A program made the position numbers and the translations under genes. The notes beneath the pieces are model-generated. The model worked only from the letters and a program-made list of their open reading frames with translations. It was not told where the DNA came from and made no database searches. From Acidimicrobiaceae bacterium (GTDB lineage: Bacteria > Actinomycetota > Acidimicrobiia > Acidimicrobiales > Palsa-688), in assembly GCA_030838025.1 (NCBI GenBank), contig JAUTXM010000043.1, forward strand, positions 1 through 5,688: a stretch of 5,688 bases of DNA, read 5' to 3'. Every line of letters starts with the position of its first letter. Positions within the stretch are counted from its first letter, which is position 1. This document shows positions 1-5,500 of this stretch, one piece after another.

Positions 1-19
1 CTTACTAGCGTCGTCATCG

Positions 20-982
20 ATGAACGCGAGGACCGGCGACGAAACACGAGAAGGGGTGTCGCTGACCAACCTCGATCAGCCGCTGTTCGAAGGCGCAAAC
101 GCCACCAAGCGGGACCTGGTCGACTACCTGGACGGCGTCCGCGACCGAATTATCCCAGTCCTGGAGGAGCGGCCTCTATCGGTGATCCGGGTCCACCGCG
201 GGGCCGAGGCCTTCATGCAGAATAACGTTCCGAAGTACACGCCGTCATGGGTGCCCACGATCCAGTTGTGGGCCGATACCTCGAAACGGGACGTGTCGTA
301 TGCATTGTGCAACGACCGTCGCACCTTGTTGTGGTTCGCCAACCAGCGCGCCGTGGAGTATCACCCGACCCTGGCGCGATCCGACCGTCCTGATCATGTA
401 ACCCATCTCGTCCTGGACCTCGACCCGCCCGACAATGCCCACGGGTTCACCATGGCAGCTCGGGTGGCCCATCTCGTCCGCCACGTGCTTGGAAGCGTCG
501 GGCTGAAAGGTGCGGTCAAGACCAGCGGCGCCAAAGGTGTGCACGTATTCGTCCCGATCAACGACCAGGTATCACCGCACGACGCGGCCGCCGCCACCCG
601 CGCCATCGCCGCGCGAGCAGAGGGTCTCGATCCTGAAATCGCCACCACGGCGTTCATGAAGGAGGACCGTGGCGGCAAGGTGTTCGTCGACGCGACGCGA
701 GTCGGCGGTGCCACCGTGATTGCGGCCTACAGCCCGAGAGTCCGACCTGGGGTGCCCGTGTCGTTTCCGGTCAACTGGGACGACCTCGATGACATCGTGC
801 CGGCCGACTTCACCATCCACACGGCGCTGCGGCAACTGGGCGACAACGATCCGTGGGCCACACAGATGCCCGCACCCCAGCAGTTGAGCTCCGTCCTCAT
901 CGAGGAGGGCTATGCCATCCCGGTCGGGCGGGTGCAAGCCATGCACGAGGGAAAGCGTCGCGCCCGCGCCCGCCAGACCTGA
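20..982 (+). CDS. Stand-alone LigD-type NHEJ primase-polymerase (PolDom)
   Basis: The protein (320 aa from this ATG) matches the polymerase domain of bacterial LigD, an archaeo-eukaryotic primase-fold enzyme that fills gaps and adds nucleotides during non-homologous end joining. Visible motifs are TNLD near residue 16, WxxAN and VEYH (His115), the metal-binding DLD (Asp133, Asp135), KTSGAKGVH at 167-175, FVDATR with the third acidic residue Asp224, and AAYSPR near 235. The length fits a lone Pol domain. No ligase or nuclease domain is fused, and no Ku gene is in view. The Lys that usually follows TNLD, part of the 5'-phosphate pocket in the mycobacterial enzyme, is Gln20 here; the second Lys (Lys30) is kept. 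The start is uncertain. The frame is open to the window edge, the ATG at 20 has no clear ribosome site, and an AGAAGGGG block lies at 49-56 just before in-frame GTG (56) and CTG (62). The family call is firm; partner proteins are unknown. Confidence 0.93.
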   Translation: MNARTGDETREGVSLTNLDQPLFEGANATKRDLVDYLDGVRDRIIPVLEERPLSVIRVHRGAEAFMQNNVPKYTPSWVPTIQLWADTSKRDVSYALCNDRRTLLWFANQRAVEYHPTLARSDRPDHVTHLVLDLDPPDNAHGFTMAARVAHLVRHVLGSVGLKGAVKTSGAKGVHVFVPINDQVSPHDAAAATRAIAARAEGLDPEIATTAFMKEDRGGKVFVDATRVGGATVIAAYSPRVRPGVPVSFPVNWDDLDDIVPADFTIHTALRQLGDNDPWATQMPAPQQLSSVLIEEGYAIPVGRVQAMHEGKRRARARQT

Positions 983-987
983 CACGT

Positions 988-1072
988 CCCTTCGGAAACC
1001 CGATCGCCTCACGACGAGTGCTGGTAGAGCGTCGCCTTCCTGAGCGCCCTCATCGCCGGTACCGGCCAGTAG
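988..1072 (-). pseudogene. Possible relic of a tyrosine recombinase C-terminus
   Basis: Read on the minus strand, 1053 down to 1012 encodes MRALRKATLYQHSS, followed by a TGA at 1011-1009 and then GDRVSEG. This resembles the end of actinobacterial phage-type integrases, where a GHSS-RAAxxYQHxx-RDRxIAxG stretch carries the catalytic Tyr. Just upstream in another frame (1072-1052) the reading LLAGTGD could correspond to the usual ELMxRxGH. A relic would therefore need one frameshift and one in-frame stop. No Arg or HxxR boxes were found further upstream, so at most a fragment survives. The match is short and made by eye; it may be chance. Confidence 0.3.
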
Positions 1073-1315
1073 GCCGAGCGTACGAACCGGTTCAGGCTCG
1101 AAGCCTCCAACCTCTTTTCGGCACCGTCGAAACCTTGAGGAAGGCGGGAGTCCGTTGTCGAGCGTAGGAGGATCCCGCGGGCGACGAGACCGTCACCAGA
1201 GAGCAGACGAGCAGCCGGTGTCGCACCCCGCCGGCGGGCATGGGTACGCTCTGATGTGGACCCCCCAGACCCTGGAGTCCGTGCTGCGCCACGCGGCCTG
1301 CCTGCGTGCCCGGCT

Positions 1316-1323
1316 GGAAGGAG
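1316..1323 (+). promoter_or_regulatory. Ribosome binding site of the two-TM protein
   Basis: GGAAGGAG lies nine bases before the ATG at 1333. It is the closest match to the AGGAGG consensus before any start in this window, and it decides the start over the in-frame ATG at 1306. Confidence 0.75.
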
Positions 1324-1332
1324 TCCAGGGTC

Positions 1333-1557
1333 ATGAGCTTTCGCAACTATTGGGTGTACAGCATCGGTTGCATGGTGGTGTGGGCCGTCCTGTTCGCCAT
1401 CGTGGCGGTCAAGGGGAACGACAACACGACGCATGACATTCTCCTGGTCTTTGGCGGGTGGAGCATCGCGTGGGTCTCAACCACCATCGCAAGGTTCGTC
1501 TACCCACCGCCCAAACGCTGGCGGCAGCCAGGTGCTGGCGACATGCTTGACACCTAG
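1333..1557 (+). CDS. Small two-TM membrane protein, unknown function
   Basis: This 74-residue protein has two hydrophobic segments, about residues 7-26 and 36-55. They are separated by a short polar loop (KGNDNTTHD). A basic Pro-rich tail with PPPKRW follows the second helix, so the tail probably lies in the cytoplasm by the positive-inside rule. The ATG at 1333 is chosen because GGAAGGAG (1316-1323) precedes it by nine bases; an in-frame ATG at 1306 has no such site. The second segment (LLVFGGWSIAWVSTTIARFVYPPPKRW, split here at residues 38-64) has the look of a conserved core, with Trp, Gly and Arg in helix 2. I cannot name the family. It stands alone, with long non-coding stretches on both sides, so context gives no clue to its role. 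Confidence 0.8.
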   Translation: MSFRNYWVYSIGCMVVWAVLFAIVAVKGNDNTTHDILLVFGGWSIAWVSTTIARFVYPPPKRWRQPGAGDMLDT

Positions 1558-1578
1558 TCGAGGGCCGCCGCGGGCCGC

Positions 1579-1595
1579 TCGATTCGACGAATCGA
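1579..1595 (+). terminator. Hairpin after the two-TM protein gene
   Basis: TCGATTC and GAATCGA form a perfect 7-bp stem around a GAC loop, starting 21 bases after the stop codon at 1557. There is no T-run after it, so it may be a T-less terminator of the kind proposed for high-GC bacteria, or only an mRNA-end stabiliser. Position is the main support. Confidence 0.4.
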
Positions 1596-2043
1596 AGCGC
1601 CATCGAACATGGCGATACTCCCCGTCGAGGGCGAGCAAGGGTCGCTCGGGCGTACCCGTGGCCGAGGTTGGGCTCACGAAACGGACAGTGACTGTTCTGA
1701 TCGGTCAACGGCCGTGCCCTCGGCATTGGACACAAGAGATCCGGGCAAATGGACAATTTACGTATCAGATGGGAGTCGGGCCCCCTCCCTTCTTGCGTTG
1801 TTGGCGAGCAACGCAGCCCGATCCATCAGCCCAACGCCAGGTAGAGGACCACGCCATGATCTACGCAGTCTGCCCCAGCGCTTCTCGGCCACCGTTGCAT
1901 TGTCGCCATCGCCCAAGGACTTCTTACGCGGGTAACTCTTGATGTCCACGTCCTTTGTCTCGCAGCAGCATCGCGTTGGTCTGGCCCATCGAGCTCTGCC
2001 GTCGTCCTCCTCGGCGATCGCACGAGACGAGAACCAGGAGTCA
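1596..2043. other. Long stretch without a supported gene
   Basis: Several frames are open here on both strands (for example 1609-1935 plus and 1758-1949 minus). None has a ribosome site or a plausible protein composition, and the overlapping frames look like ordinary GC-rich shadows. Small items seen: an odd palindrome ACAGT-G-ACTGT at 1685-1695, and two copies of TGGACA at 1727-1732 and 1750-1755. The minus strand around 1826-1860 reads HGVVLYLALG, faintly like the start of an IS4-type transposase, but this is too short to call. The part from 1939 is in frame with the next gene and could code for an N-terminal extension. Confidence 0.45.
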
Positions 2044-2790
2044 ATGCGGATTCACCTCGCTGAAGAACGCCGTAACCATCTTCACATCACGGTATCCATC
2101 TTCAAAGGAGTCACGCTCGGTGCTGCGGCCTACGCTCTGCTGGCTATTCTCAGCGCTAACGGGACGGTGGATACCCGAGCGCAAATAACGGCCCTGGTTT
2201 TCTGGCTGGCGGGGTTCACGGCGATGATCGCGACCTACGACGGCACCATGTTGAGCTCGCTCGTTACGATCACTGCTACGAACGTCATGGACCTCATGGT
2301 CCCGTTTCTGTTCGGTATCACTGAATTCTCGCTGTTTCCCATCCTTGTGCCGGTGCTTCCAGCCGGAGGCCGGACCCCCTCGCCCTCCGCGGCCATGACC
2401 CATCTGGCTTGGTGGCCGCTTGGATTTGCCCTGCTCGTTCTCATTGGATCGGTAGACCTGATCAACTCCCAGACTGCGCTGACCGCGACAATGAAGGAAC
2501 TGCCCCCCCACCTCCAGTCCTTCATCCTCAGGGTCAGGTCACTCCTGAGAAAGAACCAATATGCAACCGCGGGATCGTTGGCCTTCTACTTAGCCGCCTT
2601 CTTGGTGCTTCGTTATGGATTTCCGCATGTGGCAAGTTTGAACCGGCTCGCGTCGGCCTCCGAACTTCGTCAGTGGGAAGGCGTACTGGGGCTGTTCGTC
2701 ATCGCCAACAATATCTTTGGGATTTGGACCATTGAACAGACAAGGCGCGAACTGGCAGAAGCTCTGGTGGCTGGGCCGCAGGACTATTAG
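2044..2790 (+). CDS. Polytopic membrane protein, about six TM segments, unknown function
   Basis: From the ATG at 2044 the product is 248 aa. Hydrophobic segments lie at about residues 17-38, 46-66, 82-105, 119-140, 175-191 and 212-230, giving roughly six membrane passes. A basic amphipathic stretch (LRVRSLLRKNQ, about 162-172) lies between segments 4 and 5. A charged tail with EQTRRELAEAL ends the protein. The start at 2044 is preferred because AGGAG (2036-2040) sits just before it, though the 3-base gap is short. The frame also opens at TTG 1939 and ATG 1942, but the extra 35 residues are polar, Ser-rich and lack a ribosome site. No catalytic or transport motif is recognised, and I cannot name a family. 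The gene converges on the small secreted-protein gene and stands apart from the gene before it. Confidence 0.75.
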   Translation: MRIHLAEERRNHLHITVSIFKGVTLGAAAYALLAILSANGTVDTRAQITALVFWLAGFTAMIATYDGTMLSSLVTITATNVMDLMVPFLFGITEFSLFPILVPVLPAGGRTPSPSAAMTHLAWWPLGFALLVLIGSVDLINSQTALTATMKELPPHLQSFILRVRSLLRKNQYATAGSLAFYLAAFLVLRYGFPHVASLNRLASASELRQWEGVLGLFVIANNIFGIWTIEQTRRELAEALVAGPQDY

Positions 2791-2881
2791 TTGCGGAGTT
2801 GTCGGAGGAGTCCCTACGGATCGGCAACCGGTCGTCACGACTTCAGGTTGAAACGCTGGGGCTTGCCGGCCAGTCAGCGCG

Positions 2882-2915
2882 CCAACACCCCGCCGCATCG
2901 GCGACGGGGCGTTGG
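2882..2915. terminator. Hairpin between convergent genes, likely bidirectional terminator
   Basis: CCAACaCCCCG pairs with CGGGGcGTTGG, ten base pairs with one A-C mismatch. A further CCG/CGG pairing can close the top. It lies 91 bases after the stop of the plus-strand membrane protein gene and 35 bases after the stop of the minus-strand secreted-protein gene. Neither side has a T-run, so Rho-independent activity is uncertain, but position between two convergent genes fits a shared terminator. Confidence 0.55.
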
Positions 2916-2918
2916 GCC

Positions 2919-2936
2919 GCGCGATCAATATTGCGC
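2919..2936. terminator. Second hairpin next to the convergent terminator
   Basis: GCGCGAT and ATTGCGC form a 7-bp stem including one G-T pair, with a 4-base CAAT loop. It begins three bases after the larger hairpin and 14 bases beyond the stop of the minus-strand gene, so a transcript of that gene would meet this stem first. It could work as a tandem terminator with its neighbour. No T-run follows. Confidence 0.35.
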
Positions 2937-2950
2937 CAGGTGAAGCAGCG

Positions 2951-3316
2951 TCAGTTGTTGCGGATCACAACAATCTTGTAATCCGGGTGGATGTCGAAGG
3001 TCGCATGGCTGCGCGGGTTCTCGCAGTCCGTGACAAAAACCTTCCAACTCCCGGAAGGGACGTTCCACTGCACAAATTGCTGGACGGTACCAGTGCAGTC
3101 GTATGTGTCGCTGGTGACGAACGAGCCACCAGACGAGAACTGGACGGTCCGTACACCCTCTGGGTCGGAGAAGGTACAAGTTGCGGTCGCGGCACTACAG
3201 CCGAGGCCCGTGTTCCCAGCAGTGGCCGACGCCGGAGCGGCGGTCACAACGGCCAATCCGGCCATGACCAGCATTGGCGCGAATACGGCCAGAATGGACG
3301 CTCTTACTCGTCTCAA
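2951..3316 (-). CDS. Small secreted protein with four cysteines, unknown function
   Basis: The 121-aa product starts with a clear Sec-type signal peptide: a basic start (RRVR), a hydrophobic core at about residues 8-24, and an Ala-rich end APASA that should be cut after Ala31. The mature part is about 90 residues, with Cys at 40, 47, 74 and 98, enough for two disulfides. It is rich in Ser, Thr, Val and aromatics (VQFSSGGSFVTSDTYDC, FVQWNVPSGSWKVFVTDC), which suggests a small beta-sheet fold. I do not recognise a family. The TTG at 3316 is chosen because AGAAGGGG lies six bases before it and a strong promoter sits just upstream. The frame is open further upstream to 3706, but that stretch lies before the promoter. 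The gene is divergent from the PHP hydrolase gene. It is not a lipoprotein: GLGC lacks the Leu expected three residues before Cys. Confidence 0.85.
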   Translation of the reverse strand: MRRVRASILAVFAPMLVMAGLAVVTAAPASATAGNTGLGCSAATATCTFSDPEGVRTVQFSSGGSFVTSDTYDCTGTVQQFVQWNVPSGSWKVFVTDCENPRSHATFDIHPDYKIVVIRNN

Positions 3317-3322
3317 GGTATG

Positions 3323-3333
3323 CCCCTTCTCGT
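3323..3333 (-). promoter_or_regulatory. Ribosome binding site deciding the TTG start of the secreted-protein gene
   Basis: ACGAGAAGGGG on the minus strand lies six bases before TTG (3316-3314). AAGGGG can pair with the 3' end of 16S rRNA with one G-U pair. It is the only good site near the beginning of the signal peptide. Confidence 0.7.
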
Positions 3334-3353
3334 GATGTCTTGCCCTCGCAGGA

Positions 3354-3381
3354 AACCTAGCAACACAGGCAGCCGTGTCAA
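3354..3381 (-). promoter_or_regulatory. Sigma-70-type promoter of the small secreted-protein gene
   Basis: On the minus strand a perfect TTGACA (-35, 3381-3376) is followed after 16 bases by TAGGTT (-10, 3359-3354). The -10 box is preceded by TGC, an extended -10 element. Transcription should begin near 3347, giving a leader of about 31 bases that contains the ribosome site and ends at the TTG start. This is the best promoter match in the window. Confidence 0.75.
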
Positions 3382-3395
3382 GGACATTTGTCCTT
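3380..3395. promoter_or_regulatory. Inverted repeat at the -35 box, candidate operator
   Basis: AAGGACATTTGTCCTT has 7-bp perfect arms around a TT centre. It overlaps the last two bases of the minus-strand -35 box and extends upstream of it. A bound regulator here could block RNA polymerase or, from the upstream side, activate it. It also lies about 105 bases before the PHP gene start, so it could affect both genes. No regulator gene is in the window. Confidence 0.5.
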
Positions 3396-3435
3396 TTGGA
3401 TAAGGTCGGCCGGGACAATCCACAAATTCCCTTCA

Positions 3436-3464
3436 GCCGAATTCGGCGGCCAGCGGCGTATAGT
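3436..3464 (+). promoter_or_regulatory. Probable promoter and palindrome before the PHP hydrolase gene
   Basis: TATAGT at 3459-3464 is a good -10 box. It places the transcript start near 3471, about 30 bases before the GTG. There is no TTG-type -35. Instead the perfect 12-bp palindrome GCCGAATTCGGC (3436-3447) covers the place where a -35 would sit. This suggests a promoter that needs or is blocked by a DNA-binding protein, but the palindrome could also be chance. Confidence 0.45.
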
Positions 3465-3483
3465 TGTTGTGGGAGCGCCAGGA

Positions 3484-3494
3484 ACGAGAAGGGG
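3484..3494 (+). promoter_or_regulatory. Ribosome binding site deciding the GTG start of the PHP gene
   Basis: ACGAGAAGGGG is followed by a 6-base spacer and GTG at 3501. The same 11 bases, also with a 6-base spacer, precede the TTG start of the divergent gene (minus strand, 3333-3323). Confidence 0.7.
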
Positions 3495-3500
3495 ACTTCC

Positions 3501-5477
3501 GTGTGCGAATTCCATGGCGAGACCGAAGGCTCTGAAGCTGCCCTGGGCCCGGAAACCCTGCTACCCACGCGGCGCTCGTTTCTCGGCCGGCTCGGGCTGC
3601 TGACGGCGGGCGCCCTCGTCGTCCCTGGTTTCGGACCGTGGATGGGAGAGGCGTTCGCCAGGACCAAGAAAAAGGCCATTATGGCCGCGAACATCCAGAC
3701 GCCCAACCAGTTCGGCCTGCTTCCCTATTCGATGGCGATGCACATTCATTCGTCGTTCTCCGAAGGACCGGGATCGATGCATGCCCAGGTGAGCGAGGCG
3801 ACCGCGTACGGCATCACGGCCATGTGGTTCACCGACCACGACTGGAGAATGAGTGCGATCGGCTACCGCCAGGCGGTCCATTTCGACGGGCTGACCGAGA
3901 CGGAGACCGACAACAGTCCCTGGGTGTGGCGACCGCAGCAGTCGGGAGTTTTAGCCGACCACGACGGGCAGATCGTTTCCTCGCCGGTGAGCCCGCTCGA
4001 CCCGAGTACCACCCTCGGCGCCTTGCACGTGCGCGCCGCCAGCGTGTCGGGCGAGGCCGCCTACCAGTTCTATGCCGACCACACCCGCTCGAGGGAGAAC
4101 CTCCGGGCCAATCTGGCGGGCCAGCAGCTCTCGATCGAAGTCTTTCCAATGCAGGCCGGTCCCGGAGCATTCCTGGAACTGGTCCTGTCACTGTCGTACC
4201 GGCCCGCCGTCGGGGGCCGCCCCGCCGGCCAGTACCAGCTCGCGTACCGGTTCTCGCCCGCCGATGCCGGCTACTCGACCCAGGGCGTCCTCGGGATTGT
4301 CTCCGTTCCCGTCGCCGTCGGGACCTGGAACTCAGTCGTACTCGACCCTGTCGCCGATGCCTCCGCCTTGTGGCCTGACGTCGATGCCCGTGACAACTCC
4401 AGTGCCGACCTCTGGCTGGGCGCCCGAAGCGTCGATGGCGCCGTGGCCGAAGGATGCTTCGACTACCTGCGTTTCACCCGTTCCGAGACCACCGGCGACG
4501 CCCCCCTCCAACTTCAAGACGAGTTGGTCGCCGCCTACCAGGCCATGTACCCCCAACTACTCATCAACCGGGGGGTCGAGGTATCGAAGTACGGCTCTCA
4601 CCTCAACTGGTATGGCGGCGACCAGCACCTCTACCAGTACCCCGAGCGGGGGCTCAAGGGCGCGGGGCCGCCGAACTTCCAGACCATCGCCAACGATCTG
4701 GCCCATTCCTACGGCGCCCTGGCATCGATCAACCATCCCTTCGGCACTGGGTCGGGCAAAGCCAACACCATCGATGGCCAAGAAGGTGCCACGGCCGACA
4801 CGGCTACCGGGCTCATCGCAAACGGCGCATACCACGCCGACATACTCGAGGTCGGTTACCGGCGGCGGGGCAACGCGACCCTTGAGAATCACCTCGCCCT
4901 CTGGGATGTGATGTCCCAGAACGGGCTGTGGCTCACGGGCAACGGCGTCTCCGACGACCACTCCGGCACTGTGGGCCTTTGGGCCAAGATGACCAATCAT
5001 TTCCTCACTTATGCCTGGGCGGCTTCCCCGGCCCAAGTCGACCTGTTGGCTGCGCTCGGCGCCGGGCGGGTGTATTGCGGCGAACTCGGAACATTCAATG
5101 GTGCGCTCGATCTGTCGGTGGAAGGCAACCCCATGGGTTCGATCTCGGTTCGCCCGGACTTGAACCAGCGGACCGTGACCATCGTGGCCATCAATCTTCC
5201 ACCCAACAGCGTCGTGGAACTCGTCCAGGGTCCGGTCAACTATGCCGGATCAACCAGCAGTGCCGCCACGGTGGTGCAGACGTTCCCATCAACGTTGTTC
5301 GCCTCCGGCACCCTCGACTACGTCATCGACACCTCGACGGACAGCTTCGTGCGTCTCAATGTGCTGACGACCACGTCCGCCATCAGGGTTGCCTTCTCCA
5401 ACCCGGTTTACCTCCTGCGCGCCTTCCCGCCCACCGTCGTCCCCGACGTTCGACGGGCACCCGACACCGCCTGGTAG
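3501..5477 (+). CDS. Tat-exported PHP-domain metallohydrolase, CehA/McbA-like
   Basis: From GTG 3501 the product is 658 aa. A twin-arginine signal is clear: TRRSFLG at residues 23-29, a hydrophobic core to about 48, and AFA before a likely cut after Ala53. The mature part carries PHP metal-binding motifs: HIHSSFSEG (His81, His83), FTDHD (Asp112, His113), GVEVSKYGSHLNW (Glu360, His367), INHPFG (His412) and SDDH (Asp486, His487). PHP enzymes use such residues to hold two or three metal ions and hydrolyse phosphoesters or related bonds; CehA/McbA relatives include carbamate hydrolases. Residues about 150-330, between motifs II and III, form a beta-rich insert ending in FDYLRF, like a carbohydrate-binding-type sandwich. 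A second beta-rich part (about 534-636) ends in SNPVYL, typical of this family. Tat export fits a protein that gains its metals and folds before export. The frame extends upstream to 3375, but that part lacks a ribosome site. The substrate cannot be told from sequence. Confidence 0.88.
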   Translation: MCEFHGETEGSEAALGPETLLPTRRSFLGRLGLLTAGALVVPGFGPWMGEAFARTKKKAIMAANIQTPNQFGLLPYSMAMHIHSSFSEGPGSMHAQVSEATAYGITAMWFTDHDWRMSAIGYRQAVHFDGLTETETDNSPWVWRPQQSGVLADHDGQIVSSPVSPLDPSTTLGALHVRAASVSGEAAYQFYADHTRSRENLRANLAGQQLSIEVFPMQAGPGAFLELVLSLSYRPAVGGRPAGQYQLAYRFSPADAGYSTQGVLGIVSVPVAVGTWNSVVLDPVADASALWPDVDARDNSSADLWLGARSVDGAVAEGCFDYLRFTRSETTGDAPLQLQDELVAAYQAMYPQLLINRGVEVSKYGSHLNWYGGDQHLYQYPERGLKGAGPPNFQTIANDLAHSYGALASINHPFGTGSGKANTIDGQEGATADTATGLIANGAYHADILEVGYRRRGNATLENHLALWDVMSQNGLWLTGNGVSDDHSGTVGLWAKMTNHFLTYAWAASPAQVDLLAALGAGRVYCGELGTFNGALDLSVEGNPMGSISVRPDLNQRTVTIVAINLPPNSVVELVQGPVNYAGSTSSAATVVQTFPSTLFASGTLDYVIDTSTDSFVRLNVLTTTSAIRVAFSNPVYLLRAFPPTVVPDVRRAPDTAW

Positions 5478-5500
5478 GAACCGGATCTCGGGGCCAGAAG

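Larger units (their letters stand above)
983..1332. other. Intergenic stretch, no intact gene
   Basis: No open frame here has a ribosome site and a protein-like composition. Apart from the possible integrase relic at its left end, it holds short perfect palindromes: GCCGGTACCGGC at 1055-1066, GAACCGGTTC at 1084-1093, and a small hairpin with AGGCT/AGCCT arms at 1094-1106. No clear promoter for the following gene was found. TACGCT at 1245-1250 could be a -10 box but has no matching -35. Confidence 0.5.

Noticed and set aside
1018..1093. tRNA-like words (GGTAGAGC, GGTTC)
   Set aside because: No acceptor stem, anticodon stem or TPsiC arm can be paired in the right spacing.
1685..1695. ACAGT-G-ACTGT palindrome
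   Set aside because: Only five-base arms, not next to any promoter or gene start; expected by chance in a window of this size.
1609..1935. Plus-strand 108-aa open frame
   Set aside because: No ribosome site before its ATG and no protein-like hydrophobic or motif pattern.
1433..1942. Plus-strand 169-aa open frame
   Set aside because: It overlaps the better-supported two-TM gene, has no ribosome site, and its composition (Arg, Ser, Pro) is typical of an out-of-frame reading.
1758..2044. Minus-strand readings with HGVVLYLALG and AEKRWGRLRR, possible IS4-type transposase start
   Set aside because: The pieces lie in different frames, the resemblance covers only about ten residues, and no catalytic residues or terminal inverted repeats are visible.
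3195..3199. Lipoprotein signal in the small secreted protein (GLGC)
   Set aside because: A lipobox needs Leu or a similar residue three places before Cys; here it is Gly. The APASA site fits ordinary signal peptidase cleavage better.
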